From positions 60,608 to 124,607 of the forward strand of contig JBCCGI010000016.1 in assembly GCA_039029355.1 (NCBI GenBank): 64,000 nucleotides of DNA, written 5' to 3'. Under the pieces are notes generated by a model. It saw only the letters and a program-made list of their open reading frames with translations, ran no database searches and was not told the origin of the DNA. Position numbers and translations under genes: made by a program. This document shows, piece after piece, positions 35,128 through 46,691 of this stretch (position 1 is the first letter of the stretch; every line of letters begins with the position of its first letter). This DNA comes from JBCCGI01 sp039029355 (lineage in GTDB: Bacteria; Planctomycetota; UBA1135; GCA-002686595).

Positions 35128-35134
<7 letters not shown>
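34217..35134 (+). CDS. Proline-iminopeptidase-like alpha/beta hydrolase (S33)
   Basis: A 305-residue protein with the S33 signature set: AHGGPGTPHDY oxyanion segment (residues 41-51), FYDQLGCGRS (67-75), and nucleophile elbow LFGHSWGTIL with Ser 111. His follows near 278 (QGSHFLSLEQPERF) and Asp near 250 (GRHDECTPE). Such enzymes remove N-terminal Pro or hydrolyse small amides and esters. In this operon it may trim a peptide intermediate or act in self-protection or release. The ATG at 34217 is fixed by the TGATG overlap; its stop lies inside the NRPS gene start. Confidence 0.85.
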
Positions 35135-38343
<3,209 letters not shown>

Positions 38344-38353
38344 GGCCTTCCCC

Positions 38354-39280
38354 ATGCACGTGGCCATCCTTGGAGCCGGCGGCGCCGGCGGCTACTTCGG
38401 TGCGTTGCTCGCCCGCGCGGGCCAACGCGTTTCCTTCCTCGCCCGCGGCGAGCACCTGCGCGCGATCCGCGAGCAGGGCCTGCGCATCCGCAGCGTGCAC
38501 GGCGACTTCGAGCTCGAGGCGGAGGCCACCGACGACCCGGCCGAGGTCGGGCAGGTGGACTTCGTGCTGCTGACCGTCAAGGCCTACCAGATCGAGGCCG
38601 CGCTCGAGCGCATGGGGCCGCTGGTCGGCCCCGACACGATGATCCTCACGCTGCAGAACGGTGTCGAGGCGCCCTGGCAGGTGGCCGAGGCCTTCGGCGC
38701 CGGCGCGGTGCTCGGCGGCGCGGCCTGGATCATCTCGTCGATCGCCGAGCCCGGCGTGATCCGCCAGGAGAGCCAGTTCCGCCGCATCGTCTTCGGCGAG
38801 CTCGACGGCACGGTCTCCGAGCGCGCGAACGCGCTGCAGGACACGCTCGCCTCGGCGCAGATCACGGCGGAGGTCAGCCCGAAGATCGTCGAGCTGCTTT
38901 GGACCAAGATGCTCTTCTTTGCCTCCTTCGCGGGGATCGGCAGCCTGGCGCGCGCGTCGGCCGAGCCGATCTGGTCGTGCCCGCCGGCGCGCTCGCTGCT
39001 CGAGCAGGCGATGGCGGAGGTCGAGCGCGTCGCGCGCGCGAAGGGCATCGAGCTCGCTCCTGACGCGGTCGGCGACGGCATGCGCTTTGCTGAGCAGCTT
39101 GCACCGGACACCACGTCGTCGCTCTACCGCGACGTCGTCGCCGGAAGGCCGCTGGAGTGCGACGCGCTGAGCGGCGCGGTGGTGCGCGCGGGGCGCGAGG
39201 TGGGCATCGCGACGCCGATCCACGAGAGCATCTGGTCGTGCCTGATGGTTGTGGATCAGCGCGCGCGAGCGGAGCGCTAG
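38354..39280 (+). CDS. 2-dehydropantoate 2-reductase-like oxidoreductase (ApbA/PanE)
   Basis: A 308-residue protein. The N-terminal Rossmann domain has MHVAILGAGGAGGYFGALLARAG and the family's LLTVKAYQ and LQNGVEA motifs. The C-terminal helical ApbA_C domain has ELLWTKMLFFASFAGIGSL and TTSSLYRDVVAGRPLECDAL, including the conserved Lys and the T-S-S-x-x-x-D pattern. PanE reduces ketopantoate with NADPH. Here, 10 bp behind the NRPS, it more likely reduces or oxidises a 2-oxo/2-hydroxy intermediate of the cluster. It ends the operon. Confidence 0.85.
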   Translation: MHVAILGAGGAGGYFGALLARAGQRVSFLARGEHLRAIREQGLRIRSVHGDFELEAEATDDPAEVGQVDFVLLTVKAYQIEAALERMGPLVGPDTMILTLQNGVEAPWQVAEAFGAGAVLGGAAWIISSIAEPGVIRQESQFRRIVFGELDGTVSERANALQDTLASAQITAEVSPKIVELLWTKMLFFASFAGIGSLARASAEPIWSCPPARSLLEQAMAEVERVARAKGIELAPDAVGDGMRFAEQLAPDTTSSLYRDVVAGRPLECDALSGAVVRAGREVGIATPIHESIWSCLMVVDQRARAER

Positions 39281-39443
39281 GACACCCGGTTTCCCGTCGC
39301 CGATTTGCTGGTCAGCGAGGCCCGCCTGCGCACCGCACAACGGCGGCGAGCGCGCTCGTGTTCGGAATCCGCGGCGACCGCCAACCAAAGCGCGCGCCAC
39401 ACCTTGCGGGAATCGCCGATCCGGACTACGGTTGGGCTTAGAC

Positions 39444-39840
39444 GCCCCCGTAGCTCAACTGGTTACGGGCTGAAACGGGGCCGTTCCTTGCAACTCACGG
39501 TGACCAAAAAACGAAGCTCGCTCACGCGTCTCCAACCGGTGCCTTGCCTTTCATGCTGACTCAGTCGAACTCGGATGAGGGAGTCTGGCATTTCGACTCG
39601 GGGTATCGATCTCAATTGCGTGAACGTTGCTTTGGTGGTTCAGCGGTCGCGCCGCGCGCCGCCGGTCTTTGTCCCGAGGGGGGAGTGGAGTTCTCTCTCT
39701 TAAGACCGGGGGCGAACGACGTGCTCACAGAGCCGCATCAGTGACCCGTGCGAAGTCGGGAGCAAACGCCCTTAACTAGGCCCTAGAGCCCCGGACTTGT
39801 AATCCGGAGGTTACGGGTTCGAATCCCGTCGGGGGCGCCA
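39444..39840 (+). tRNA. tRNA-Thr (TGT) interrupted in the D-loop by about 320 nt
   Basis: The 5' part (39444 to about 39463) has acceptor strand GCCCCCG, D-stem GCTC and D-loop AACTGGT. The 3' part (about 39784-39840) has TA-GAGC closing the D-stem, anticodon arm CCGGA-CTTGTAA-TCCGG (anticodon TGT at 39798-39800), T-arm ACGGG-TTCGAAT-CCCGT, acceptor CGGGGGC, G discriminator and an encoded CCA. Removing the insertion yields a 76-nt tRNA including CCA in which all four stems pair perfectly. This suggests the gene is under selection and its transcript is spliced, or that the interruption is very recent. Confidence 0.8.
39464..39783 (+). other. Insertion in tRNA-Thr: possible intron or small mobile element
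   Basis: About 320 nt of lower GC than its surroundings, flanked by TA on both sides (GGT-TA-CGGG and GCCC-TA-GAGC), so the exact junction could slide by two bases. It folds extensively, for example CCGGTCTT/AAGACCGG around a purine-rich loop near 39660-39710 and AGTCGAA/TTCGACT near 39565-39600. It has no ORF of note. I could not find a convincing group I core (no GACTA...TAGTC P7 pair) or a group II domain V, so the class is unassigned. Confidence 0.5.
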
Positions 39841-39842
39841 TC

Positions 39843-39865
39843 TCCCTCCGCCACGCGCGGAGGGA
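39843..39865 (+). terminator. Hairpin after tRNA-Thr
   Basis: TCCCTCCG pairs with CGGAGGGA (8 bp, 7-nt loop) two bases after the encoded CCA. It has no T-tract; it is a processing or termination signal for the tRNA transcript. Confidence 0.45.
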
Positions 39866-39916
39866 AGCGGCGCAGCGTCCTGCTAGTAGCCGCGGTTGGT
39901 GGCCGCGGTGAGTCGG

Positions 39917-41125
39917 CTAGTAGCCGAGGTGAATCGCCGCCGCGTTGGTGAGCCACCAAGCCGGCGAGGAACCGGCGCAGTAGTCGGCCTGAAGCGCTTG
40001 CGCGTACACGGTGAGCCCGGCCAACGAGGTGTCCGCCGGGGTCGCGGCCGCGATGCTCACCGCCTCGTCCTGGTGCTTCGGATCGATCGGCAGCGTGGCG
40101 AAGATCGTCGCGAGGTCGAGCTCGAGCGCGGCGGTGTGGGTCGCGAGATACGACGGGTCGTGGGAGGCTCCGAAGGCCAGGAACACCGTCGTGGCGCCGC
40201 AGTAGGGGTCGGGGCCGTAGAAGTCGATCGAACGCGTGGCGCCCGGAGCGCCGCTCCCGCCGAGCTCGAGGTACGGGCGGTCGCTCACGCCCGCCACCGT
40301 GCCGAGCAGCGCGCCGACCAGCGTCACGCCGCTGACCGTGATGCCGCTGCCCGAGAGCGCCGCGCCGGTCACCGCCGAGCCGGCCGGACCCGGCCAGTAG
40401 GTGCCGCCGGAGATGGTGTTGGAGGCCGAGCCGCGGACCTCGACCTCGCTGCCGAGCGTGGAGTAGACCCCGCGTCCGCCGAAGCCAAGGCCGCCCGAGC
40501 CGTTCTCGCCGTCGCCGCCGCGCAGGTCGCTCCCGACGACCTGGACCTCGGCGCGGCGCGCGTGCACGGCGTCGCCGCCGGTGCCGGCCACGTAGAACGA
40601 GTAGTCCCAAAAGCCGGCCCGGTCGCAGCCGCGCAGGTCGCAGTCCACGACCCGTGCGCGCGCGGGATCGGCGAGCCCGCTGTCGCCGTCGAAGGTGGCG
40701 GCGTGGCCGTACTCGGGCGGAGCGTGAAAGCGGCTGCGGCTCAGGTGCGCGTCGAAGTCGCCGCTGAAGTCCGCCACGTACCCCTCGAGGTCGTCGAAGT
40801 GCGAGGGGCCCGGCACGTCGTCGACCGTCAGCCACTCCGGGGCCAGATGCGACGCGACGAACCACGGCACCGAGGCGACCGTCAGGGTGTCGAAGTGCGG
40901 CCGCGGCTGCCCGTGCTCGCCGAGCAGCACGAGCGGCTTGTCGACGAGCACCTGCCCGTAGTCGCCGGCGGAGATCAGGAGCACGTCGCCGGCGGAGACG
41001 GCGGCGACGGCGCTGCCGACGTCGAGGAAGTCCCCGCTTCCGTCGGGCTTGACCGTCCACTGGGTCTGGGCGGTGGGGATCGCGGGAGCGCAGAGCAGGG
41101 CGAGGCCGAGCAGGAGGTGTCGCAT
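39917..41125 (-). CDS. Secreted right-handed beta-helix protein
   Basis: A 402-residue protein with a signal peptide (LLLGLALLCAPAIPTAQ). It starts with the planctomycete pattern WTVKPDGSGDFLDVGSAVAAVSAGDVLLISAGDYGQVLVDKPLVLLGE, as in pectate-lyase-like beta-helices, and continues with about ten coils of short strand-turn units (for example ARVVDCDLRG, AEVQVVGSDLRG, SGITVSGVTLVG). A C-terminal beta-sandwich ends LTNAAAIHLGY. No catalytic residues for a lyase are apparent. The bases just past the stop repeat part of the gene end (GCTAGTAGCCG twice, 39880-39915). Confidence 0.75.
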   Translation of the reverse strand: MRHLLLGLALLCAPAIPTAQTQWTVKPDGSGDFLDVGSAVAAVSAGDVLLISAGDYGQVLVDKPLVLLGEHGQPRPHFDTLTVASVPWFVASHLAPEWLTVDDVPGPSHFDDLEGYVADFSGDFDAHLSRSRFHAPPEYGHAATFDGDSGLADPARARVVDCDLRGCDRAGFWDYSFYVAGTGGDAVHARRAEVQVVGSDLRGGDGENGSGGLGFGGRGVYSTLGSEVEVRGSASNTISGGTYWPGPAGSAVTGAALSGSGITVSGVTLVGALLGTVAGVSDRPYLELGGSGAPGATRSIDFYGPDPYCGATTVFLAFGASHDPSYLATHTAALELDLATIFATLPIDPKHQDEAVSIAAATPADTSLAGLTVYAQALQADYCAGSSPAWWLTNAAAIHLGY

Positions 41126-41314
41126 GGGTCGCTGGCGAGGTCGAGAGAGGCTGAGAGGCGCTCTCCCGACTATAAGCGACCGGCGCCGATCCCTGGGACG
41201 AGCCGCCCACGTGCCTCGCGCACGAGGTGCGGACCCTACCAGCGACTGCGGTCCGACCTCCCGTTGGAGACCTGTCGCCTGAGACTCGGTGCGGGCGGGC
41301 CGGACGGCGAGGGT

Positions 41315-42301
41315 CTAGAACGTACCGATCGTGATATCGAGCGCGTTGGTGAACAAGATGCTGCTCAGCGGGTCGACCGAGGCGCCCTGGGTGCACACCG
41401 AGGCTCCGATGAAGGAGCACTCGCTCGGCACCGGGATCGCAAAGGGCTGTCCCGCCGGGACGACTTCGATCGCGACGACGAGGCTCGGATCGCAGAGCAG
41501 AGTCCCGAAGGGCGGGATCGCGAGGTTGAGCGGGTTTGCGGTGATGCCCATCAGGTCCGTCGTGGCCGACGGCACGAAGGACGTGTGGTCGATGACCGGG
41601 TCCCAGACGCCTCCCAGAATCGGGCGGGTCGTTTGACCGGGAAGGAACGCGATCGGGTTCGGCGGGCTCCCCGCGCGCGTGGTCTCCGTCGCCAGCAATG
41701 GATCCGGCGTGGTGAGCCACCGAAGCGTGTTGATCCCGCTCCCCCCGGACACGGCGTTGTCGTCCAGAAAGACCGTACCGATAGGTTGGCCTGCGATGAT
41801 CCCGACGAAGTTCTGTCCGTCTAGCAGCGGCTGGGTTCCCAGGACCGTCCCACCTGCGTCCTCGACGACCACCGTGTACTGCGAGAGCGCCGAGCCGCCG
41901 AGGTCGAGCGCAGCCGCGAAGGTCGGAGCGCCTCCGGTGAACCGGATCCACCAGTCGTGCTCCGCGTCGCCGCAGGCAGCCACGGCGGCCAGAGGTGGGC
42001 ATTGGAAGCAGGCGTTGTTGCCGACCGGGTCGGCCTCGAACTGAAAGCTGGTGGAGAGGCCGGTCGAGGCGCCGTCGAAGGTGAGGAACTGCCCGTACTG
42101 CTGAGTCGGGCCCGGACAGGTCGGGCCGCTGGTGACCTCACTGGCGAGCGACACGTTGGCCGCTGAGAAGTCGAAGGTGACTACACATCCATCCTCGAGC
42201 GAATCCAGCCAGGACTGTTCGCTGAAGTGAAACTGGGTTTGGCCAAAGGCGGTGCCTCCGGCTAGGAACAAAACAACGGCGTTCATCGTTTTTTTGCGCA
42301 T
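41315..42301 (-). CDS. Secreted hypothetical protein with beta-sandwich fold
   Basis: A 328-residue protein with a signal peptide (MNAVVLFLAGGTAFGQ). The beta-rich body has regularly spaced strand motifs (VVTFDFSAANVSLASE, FLTFDGASTGLSTSFQF, DWWIRFTGG, GTVFLDDNAVSGGSGINTLRW) typical of carbohydrate-binding or PEP-CTERM-style surface proteins. The C-terminal part (about 240-328) resembles the exported-protein tails of this genome. It has six Cys, two of them in a CFQC pair. I cannot assign a function. It lies 189 bp upstream of the beta-helix gene in the same direction. Confidence 0.65.
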   Translation of the reverse strand: MRKKTMNAVVLFLAGGTAFGQTQFHFSEQSWLDSLEDGCVVTFDFSAANVSLASEVTSGPTCPGPTQQYGQFLTFDGASTGLSTSFQFEADPVGNNACFQCPPLAAVAACGDAEHDWWIRFTGGAPTFAAALDLGGSALSQYTVVVEDAGGTVLGTQPLLDGQNFVGIIAGQPIGTVFLDDNAVSGGSGINTLRWLTTPDPLLATETTRAGSPPNPIAFLPGQTTRPILGGVWDPVIDHTSFVPSATTDLMGITANPLNLAIPPFGTLLCDPSLVVAIEVVPAGQPFAIPVPSECSFIGASVCTQGASVDPLSSILFTNALDITIGTF

Positions 42302-42523
42302 CGGCTTGTCCGGTCTTGATCTCCCAAAGGTGCTTGCGAGTGATACCTCTCCTTGACCCTGGAAAGCCGTCGCTTTGGCTCAGGGTTTCACGATCCTTTT
42401 TGAGGAACGCAAGCGCGGTTCCGCTCCGAGCCATTGCTCGTTCTTGTCGGAACGTGAGCGAGGTCGTCCACGAGTCCCTGCTCCACAGCCACGAGCGGTC
42501 GCGCATTCAGTATCCTGTCGGTC

Positions 42524-43222
42524 GTGAATAGGACGCTCATCATCTCTAGCCTTGCGCTCGTCGTCAGTTTCGCGGGAGCCGCCACTTCGCTCCTCCGCGG
42601 TTCGGGCCAGCAGACCGCGCCCACGCAGGCCGCCGCCATCCGGCCCGAGGTCGACTTCGGCGCACGGCTCGACGCCCTCGTGGACGAGAACCGCGCGCTG
42701 CGCAAGCGGTTGGACGCGCTCGAGCTGCGGCCCGCCGCCGCGCCGGCGGCGGAGCGGACGCCGGTCCTGACCGGGCTGGCGAAGACCGAGGAGCTCGACG
42801 CGTTGCGGCAGGAGCTGCTGCAGGCCCTAGAGCAGCGCCCCGCCCTCGACGCCGCGCTTCTGAGCGAGCCCGAGATGAAGGATCAGCTGGCCGAGACGCT
42901 GGCCGAGATCCGGCACGAGGAAGCCGTCGAGGGCGTGCTGCGCTACCAGGAGAAGCGGCTCGAAGCGCTCGAAGAGACCATGGGGAAGGTGAACGGCTGG
43001 CTCGAGCTGACGCCGGCGCAGTCGACCTCGATGCGCGCGGCGCTGCTCGCCGGCTACGAGCGGGGCGAAGAGGTGACCGAGCGCTGGCGCGCCGGCGATT
43101 CCGACGAGGTGCTCGGGCAGCTCAAGGCGGACAACCGCGAGCTGTTGATCGAAGAGCTCTCGGGCTTCCTCAGCCCGACACAGCTCGAGGCGTTCGTCGA
43201 GTCGGGCTGGGACGGCGGCTGA
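42524..43222 (+). CDS. Periplasmic coiled-coil protein with N-terminal anchor
   Basis: A 232-residue protein starting at GTG. Signal/anchor LIISSLALVVSFAGAATSLL is followed by a coiled coil (FGARLDALVDENRALRKRLDALEL), a Pro/Ala linker, and a helical domain with LELTPAQSTSMRAALLAGYERGEEVTERW and LSGFLSPTQLEAF. The L-T-P-x-Q pattern recalls Spy/CpxP-type periplasmic helical proteins, a weak resemblance. It could sense or buffer misfolded envelope proteins. It lies upstream of the FG-GAP gene, with 130 bp between. Confidence 0.7.
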   Translation: MNRTLIISSLALVVSFAGAATSLLRGSGQQTAPTQAAAIRPEVDFGARLDALVDENRALRKRLDALELRPAAAPAAERTPVLTGLAKTEELDALRQELLQALEQRPALDAALLSEPEMKDQLAETLAEIRHEEAVEGVLRYQEKRLEALEETMGKVNGWLELTPAQSTSMRAALLAGYERGEEVTERWRAGDSDEVLGQLKADNRELLIEELSGFLSPTQLEAFVESGWDGG

Positions 43223-43352
43223 AGGAGCCGGCGGGCCCAGATCGCCGCTTGAGAGATGGGCGAGTCGGAAACCCTGCCCGGCCCCCGCGACGTCTTCGGG
43301 AAGACAGACCGAACCCGGCGAGCAACGCTCGCCCCTTCCTGAGGACTCAACC

Positions 43353-45110
43353 ATGAGACAGCTTCTCCTGGCCCTTCCGGTCGGAGTGGCCGGCCCCGCG
43401 GCGGCCCAGTGCGTGCTCCAACCCCTGACCGATCCCGTCGAGCCCTGCTGGGTCGACTGGGTCGAGGTACCCGGCGCCTTCGCCACGACGCTCAGCGACC
43501 CGGAGGAAAAGGACCTGGTCGTGGCCGACTTCGACAACGACGGCGACGACGACGTCCTCTGCGTGCGCAAGGAGCCGTTCTACGACCCGGGCGGGCGCTC
43601 GCACGTCTTCTTCCGCAACGACGGCGGCGTGCTCATCGACGCGTCGAGCATGCTGACCAGCGCCGGCCCGAACCGCCCCTCCCGCGACGTCGCTGTGCTC
43701 GACGCGGACGACGACGGCTTCTTGGACTTCGTCGTCGCCAACACGTCGGCGGACGGTTTCCCCGAGCAGCCGGCGGAGCTGTGGATCAACGACAGCACGG
43801 TGAACGGCACCTTCGCCGGCTTCACCGAGGCCGCCGGCTGGCTGCTTCCGGGCAACTACCCTTGCACGGGCATCTCCACCTCGAACGACCTGCGCTCATG
43901 CGCCATCGCCGTGGGGGACGTGGACCGAGACGGCAACGAGGACGTGTGGATCACGACCTATGGACCCATGGGAGTGGTGACCGGTGCGGACACCGGCGAC
44001 CGCGTCTACCTCGGGCAGGGCGACGGCACCTTCGTCGACGCAACCCAGGAGGTGATCGACTGCGCGCTGGTGCAGGCCGGCGGCTCGACCTCGGTCGGGG
44101 TTGGAGACTACGACCGCGACAACGACCTGGACCTTATGCGGGGCGGGCCTGTGATGGGCTACGAGGTGCTGTGGAATGACTGGACGCCCGCCGGCGGCGC
44201 GTCCTTCACCAGCGCCAGCCAGGTAGCCCCGCCGATCACCTACGCCATTGCGGGGACCGACCTCAATGGCGACGGCGCGCTCGACTTCTACAAGACCAAC
44301 GACTCCTGCGACGCCGCCGAGATCAGCGACGGCAACAACCCGCCCGTGTTCTCGTTCAACGCGCTCGGGGACTTCGACCTGCACCACAAGACGATGGAGA
44401 TCGGCGGCAACGCGGCCTTCGGCGACGTCGACGGCGACGGCTTTATCGACGTGGGGGTGTGCGACATCGACATCGAGTTCGAGAGCTCGCTGACGGACCC
44501 GACGACGGTGTTCACCGTGCTGCGCAACCGCACCCTGACGGCCGGCGTGTTCGGCGGCCTGGAGGATCGCGACGCCCTCGAGCAGCTCCCGATCAACATC
44601 ACCGACGACAGCGTCTACGACGCCGCCTTCTTCGACCTGGACGGCGACGGCCTCACCGGCGTGCTGCTCGCGACCGGCTTCGGATACCGCTACTTCGAGC
44701 GCAAGCCCTTCGGGGAGAACTACGGGCCGCTGACCCCGAACTCGGTCGGCGCCGGCGCCGTGATCGGCTTCGAGGGCCGCCCGAGCCTGTCGGAGAACGC
44801 GCTGACGCTGACGGCGAGCGGCGTGCCGCCGCTGGCGAGCGGCGAGTTCTTCGTCAGCCTGGGCGAGCAGATCCCGCCGCTTCCGTTCTGGGACGGCAAC
44901 CTGCTGCTCGCCGCGCCGGTGCAGCGGTTGGGCGGCGTGAGCGCGGACGCCGCGGGAGACGTGAGCGTCCTGCTCGACCTGACGTCGGCCGACTTCGCGG
45001 GCGTGAACCCGTGCGACACGCTCCACTTCCAGCTGTGGTACCGCGACCCCGCGGCGGGTGGCACGGGCGCCAACCTGACCGACGGGCTGAAGATGACGAT
45101 GTGGCATTAG
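43353..45110 (+). CDS. Secreted FG-GAP/VCBS-repeat protein
   Basis: A 585-residue protein with a signal peptide (LLLALPVGVAGPAAAQ). Calcium-binding-type repeats include DFDNDGDDDVLCVRKEPFYDPGG, DADDDGFLD, DVDRDGNED, DYDRDNDLD, DLNGDGALD, DVDGDGFID and DLDGDGLTG. The first repeat (DVLCVRKEPF) mirrors DVVVVRKEPI of the protein at 4150-5949, so the two are paralogs that diverged in the window's genome. A beta-sandwich tail of about 130 residues follows. The stop codon is part of the left arm of a 20-bp inverted repeat. Confidence 0.85.
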   Translation: MRQLLLALPVGVAGPAAAQCVLQPLTDPVEPCWVDWVEVPGAFATTLSDPEEKDLVVADFDNDGDDDVLCVRKEPFYDPGGRSHVFFRNDGGVLIDASSMLTSAGPNRPSRDVAVLDADDDGFLDFVVANTSADGFPEQPAELWINDSTVNGTFAGFTEAAGWLLPGNYPCTGISTSNDLRSCAIAVGDVDRDGNEDVWITTYGPMGVVTGADTGDRVYLGQGDGTFVDATQEVIDCALVQAGGSTSVGVGDYDRDNDLDLMRGGPVMGYEVLWNDWTPAGGASFTSASQVAPPITYAIAGTDLNGDGALDFYKTNDSCDAAEISDGNNPPVFSFNALGDFDLHHKTMEIGGNAAFGDVDGDGFIDVGVCDIDIEFESSLTDPTTVFTVLRNRTLTAGVFGGLEDRDALEQLPINITDDSVYDAAFFDLDGDGLTGVLLATGFGYRYFERKPFGENYGPLTPNSVGAGAVIGFEGRPSLSENALTLTASGVPPLASGEFFVSLGEQIPPLPFWDGNLLLAAPVQRLGGVSADAAGDVSVLLDLTSADFAGVNPCDTLHFQLWYRDPAAGGTGANLTDGLKMTMWH

Positions 45111-45308
45111 CCCGCTTTCTTCACGAGACCGCGTGGCGGTGCGGTCCAACTCGGGTGTCTGGTGGTGCTTTGCGGGCGGCGGCCCCGCAGGCGACCCTGA
45201 ACGGGTCGTCGAGGACGCCGGTGTCCGCAGTGCCGCCAGACGCCGAGAAGCCCGCGAGCGGGCCGCTTGGGGCGCAGCGGCGCGTCTGCTCGTGAAGAGA
45301 GCGGGCTA
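45108..45308. repeat. 201-bp foldback bounded by 20-bp inverted repeats
   Basis: TAGCCCGCTTTCTTCACGAG at 45108-45127 and CTCGTGAAGAGAGCGGGCTA at 45289-45308 are reverse complements at 19 of 20 positions. Inside, GGTGTCTGGTGGTGC and GTGCCGCCAGACGCC form a second pairing. The result is a large two-tier hairpin. The left arm includes the TAG stop of the FG-GAP gene. It could be a MITE-like element, a bidirectional terminator for two converging transcripts or a structured RNA. The remaining 76 bp to the next gene show nothing else. Confidence 0.65.
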
Positions 45309-45384
45309 GGCCCGGTGCGCGAAGCGCGATGCACGAGCGGGGCCGCGCCGGCGGCTCCGCTCGTCCGTTCGCACGGCGCGCGCT

Positions 45385-46320
45385 TCAGGTGATGTCGCAG
45401 TGGATCTTCGTCAGCACGAGCTCGCCCGCCATCAAGCCGGACACCGGGTCGTTCGCGCTCGTGCAGTGGTACCGGTAGCGGCAGCGCCTCTGGTCCGTGC
45501 CCTGGCGGCGCACCAGGATCTCACGCCTGTGGAGATGCACGAGGCTGACCATCACCGTGACGTCGTTCTCGTAGTTGAGCCAGCACGGCGCCGACGTGTG
45601 CGGCGTCGGGCACCAGACCCGCTGCAGGCGTGGGTTTGCGACGCCGTGCTCCTCGCGCAGGTACTTGTCGGCCGCGAGCTTGGTGAGGCTCTCCGGATCG
45701 GACTCCCAGCCCGAGCAGTCGCCGCCGGCAGCGTCCTGGAGCGCAGCCACGGGGGGCGCGTCGGAGCCGCGCTCGAAGGTCGCGATCGCCTCGGCGAGGG
45801 CGTCGGCCACCGCGTCCAGGTTGGCCTCGTCGCGCAGCCAGGCCTCGCCCTCGGCGCTCTGCAGGTTGTCGACCTCGACCAGGCAGGCCGCCACACTCGG
45901 GTCCATGCGGTCGGGGGCCAGGAGCGCGAGCTCGCCGACATAGGCGCCCGCATCGGCGCCGGTGGCGGCGACCAGCCGGGCGTGCACCGTCTCCGCCAGC
46001 GCGCGCGAGCGCGGCGTCGAGCGCGCGTGCGCCCAGGTCTCGGTCCCGCGCCCGCGCTCGGGGTTGCCGCTCGCGTGGATCGAGAGCAGGACGCGCGTAC
46101 CCGCCTCGCGGGCCGATTCCTGGCGCCGGTGTAGCGTCGGGTTCTCGCCCGGTCCGCGCGTCAGGCGCGCGTGCGGGGCCAGGCGTTCGGCGACGCGCGT
46201 CGCAAGGGCCAGCGTCACGTCCCGCTCGAGCGTCCCTCCGGGGCCGCGCATGCCCTCCGCCGAGGACTTGCCCGCCGGTTCCTTCCCGCCGTGTCCGGGG
46301 TCGATCGTGATCGGGTTCAT
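45385..46320 (-). CDS. N-acetylmuramoyl-L-alanine amidase, no signal peptide
   Basis: A 311-residue protein. Amidase_3 domain (1-190): TIDPGHGG (His 9), TLERDVTLALATRVAERL (Glu 31), LLSIHASGNPERG (His), CLVEVDNLQ with catalytic Glu. The C-terminal 110 residues (about 200-311) carry several Cys and aromatics (DCSGWESD, WCPTPHTSAPCWLNYENDV, CRYRYHC) and look like a separate binding domain unrelated to known SPOR or LysM modules. No signal peptide precedes the catalytic strand. It is the last gene of a three-gene minus-strand operon. Confidence 0.85.
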   Translation of the reverse strand: MNPITIDPGHGGKEPAGKSSAEGMRGPGGTLERDVTLALATRVAERLAPHARLTRGPGENPTLHRRQESAREAGTRVLLSIHASGNPERGRGTETWAHARSTPRSRALAETVHARLVAATGADAGAYVGELALLAPDRMDPSVAACLVEVDNLQSAEGEAWLRDEANLDAVADALAEAIATFERGSDAPPVAALQDAAGGDCSGWESDPESLTKLAADKYLREEHGVANPRLQRVWCPTPHTSAPCWLNYENDVTVMVSLVHLHRREILVRRQGTDQRRCRYRYHCTSANDPVSGLMAGELVLTKIHCDIT

Positions 46321-46332
46321 CGCACGGCTCCG

Positions 46333-46650
46333 CTAGGAGTGCAGGTCCGGGCGCAGGATGCGCACCGTCTTCGCGTCGAAGTCGTTCTGCGAGCCGGCCT
46401 CGGTCGCGTGGACGACGCGCACCGGCAGCCCGTCGCGCAGCGCCTCGTTCAGCAGCATGAGCTTGGCCAGCTCGGTCCACCGCTCGGTCGTGTTCACGCG
46501 CATGGAGAACAGCGCGCGTTGGCCGTCGATCGTGATCCACTCGTCCGAGTCGGGCGCCTTGGTGAGTGCGAACCAGATCTGGTCGTTTCCGAGCGTCTCG
46601 GCCTGAATGGTGCCGACGTATCCGCTCGCCGTCGCGTTCTGTTGTTCCAT
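46333..46650 (-). CDS. Small hypothetical protein between two amidases
   Basis: A 105-residue protein with strands that suggest a compact beta-barrel (GYVGTIQAETLG, QIWFALTKAPD, WITIDGQRALFSMRV, LPVRVVHATEAG). No signal peptide, no metal or catalytic motif. It lies 12 bp upstream of the second amidase and 41 bp downstream of the first. It may be a cognate inhibitor (immunity-like), chaperone or structural partner of the amidases. Confidence 0.7.
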   Translation of the reverse strand: MEQQNATASGYVGTIQAETLGNDQIWFALTKAPDSDEWITIDGQRALFSMRVNTTERWTELAKLMLLNEALRDGLPVRVVHATEAGSQNDFDAKTVRILRPDLHS

Positions 46651-46691
46651 CGTCGGAGCTCTCCTTGGGACTTCGGGATTGCGGCGGCGCG

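Noticed and set aside
39464..39783. Group I or group II intron assignment of the tRNA-Thr insertion
   Set aside because: I could not find the P7 core, a terminal G at the natural junction, a GUGYG start or a domain V, so I left the class open.
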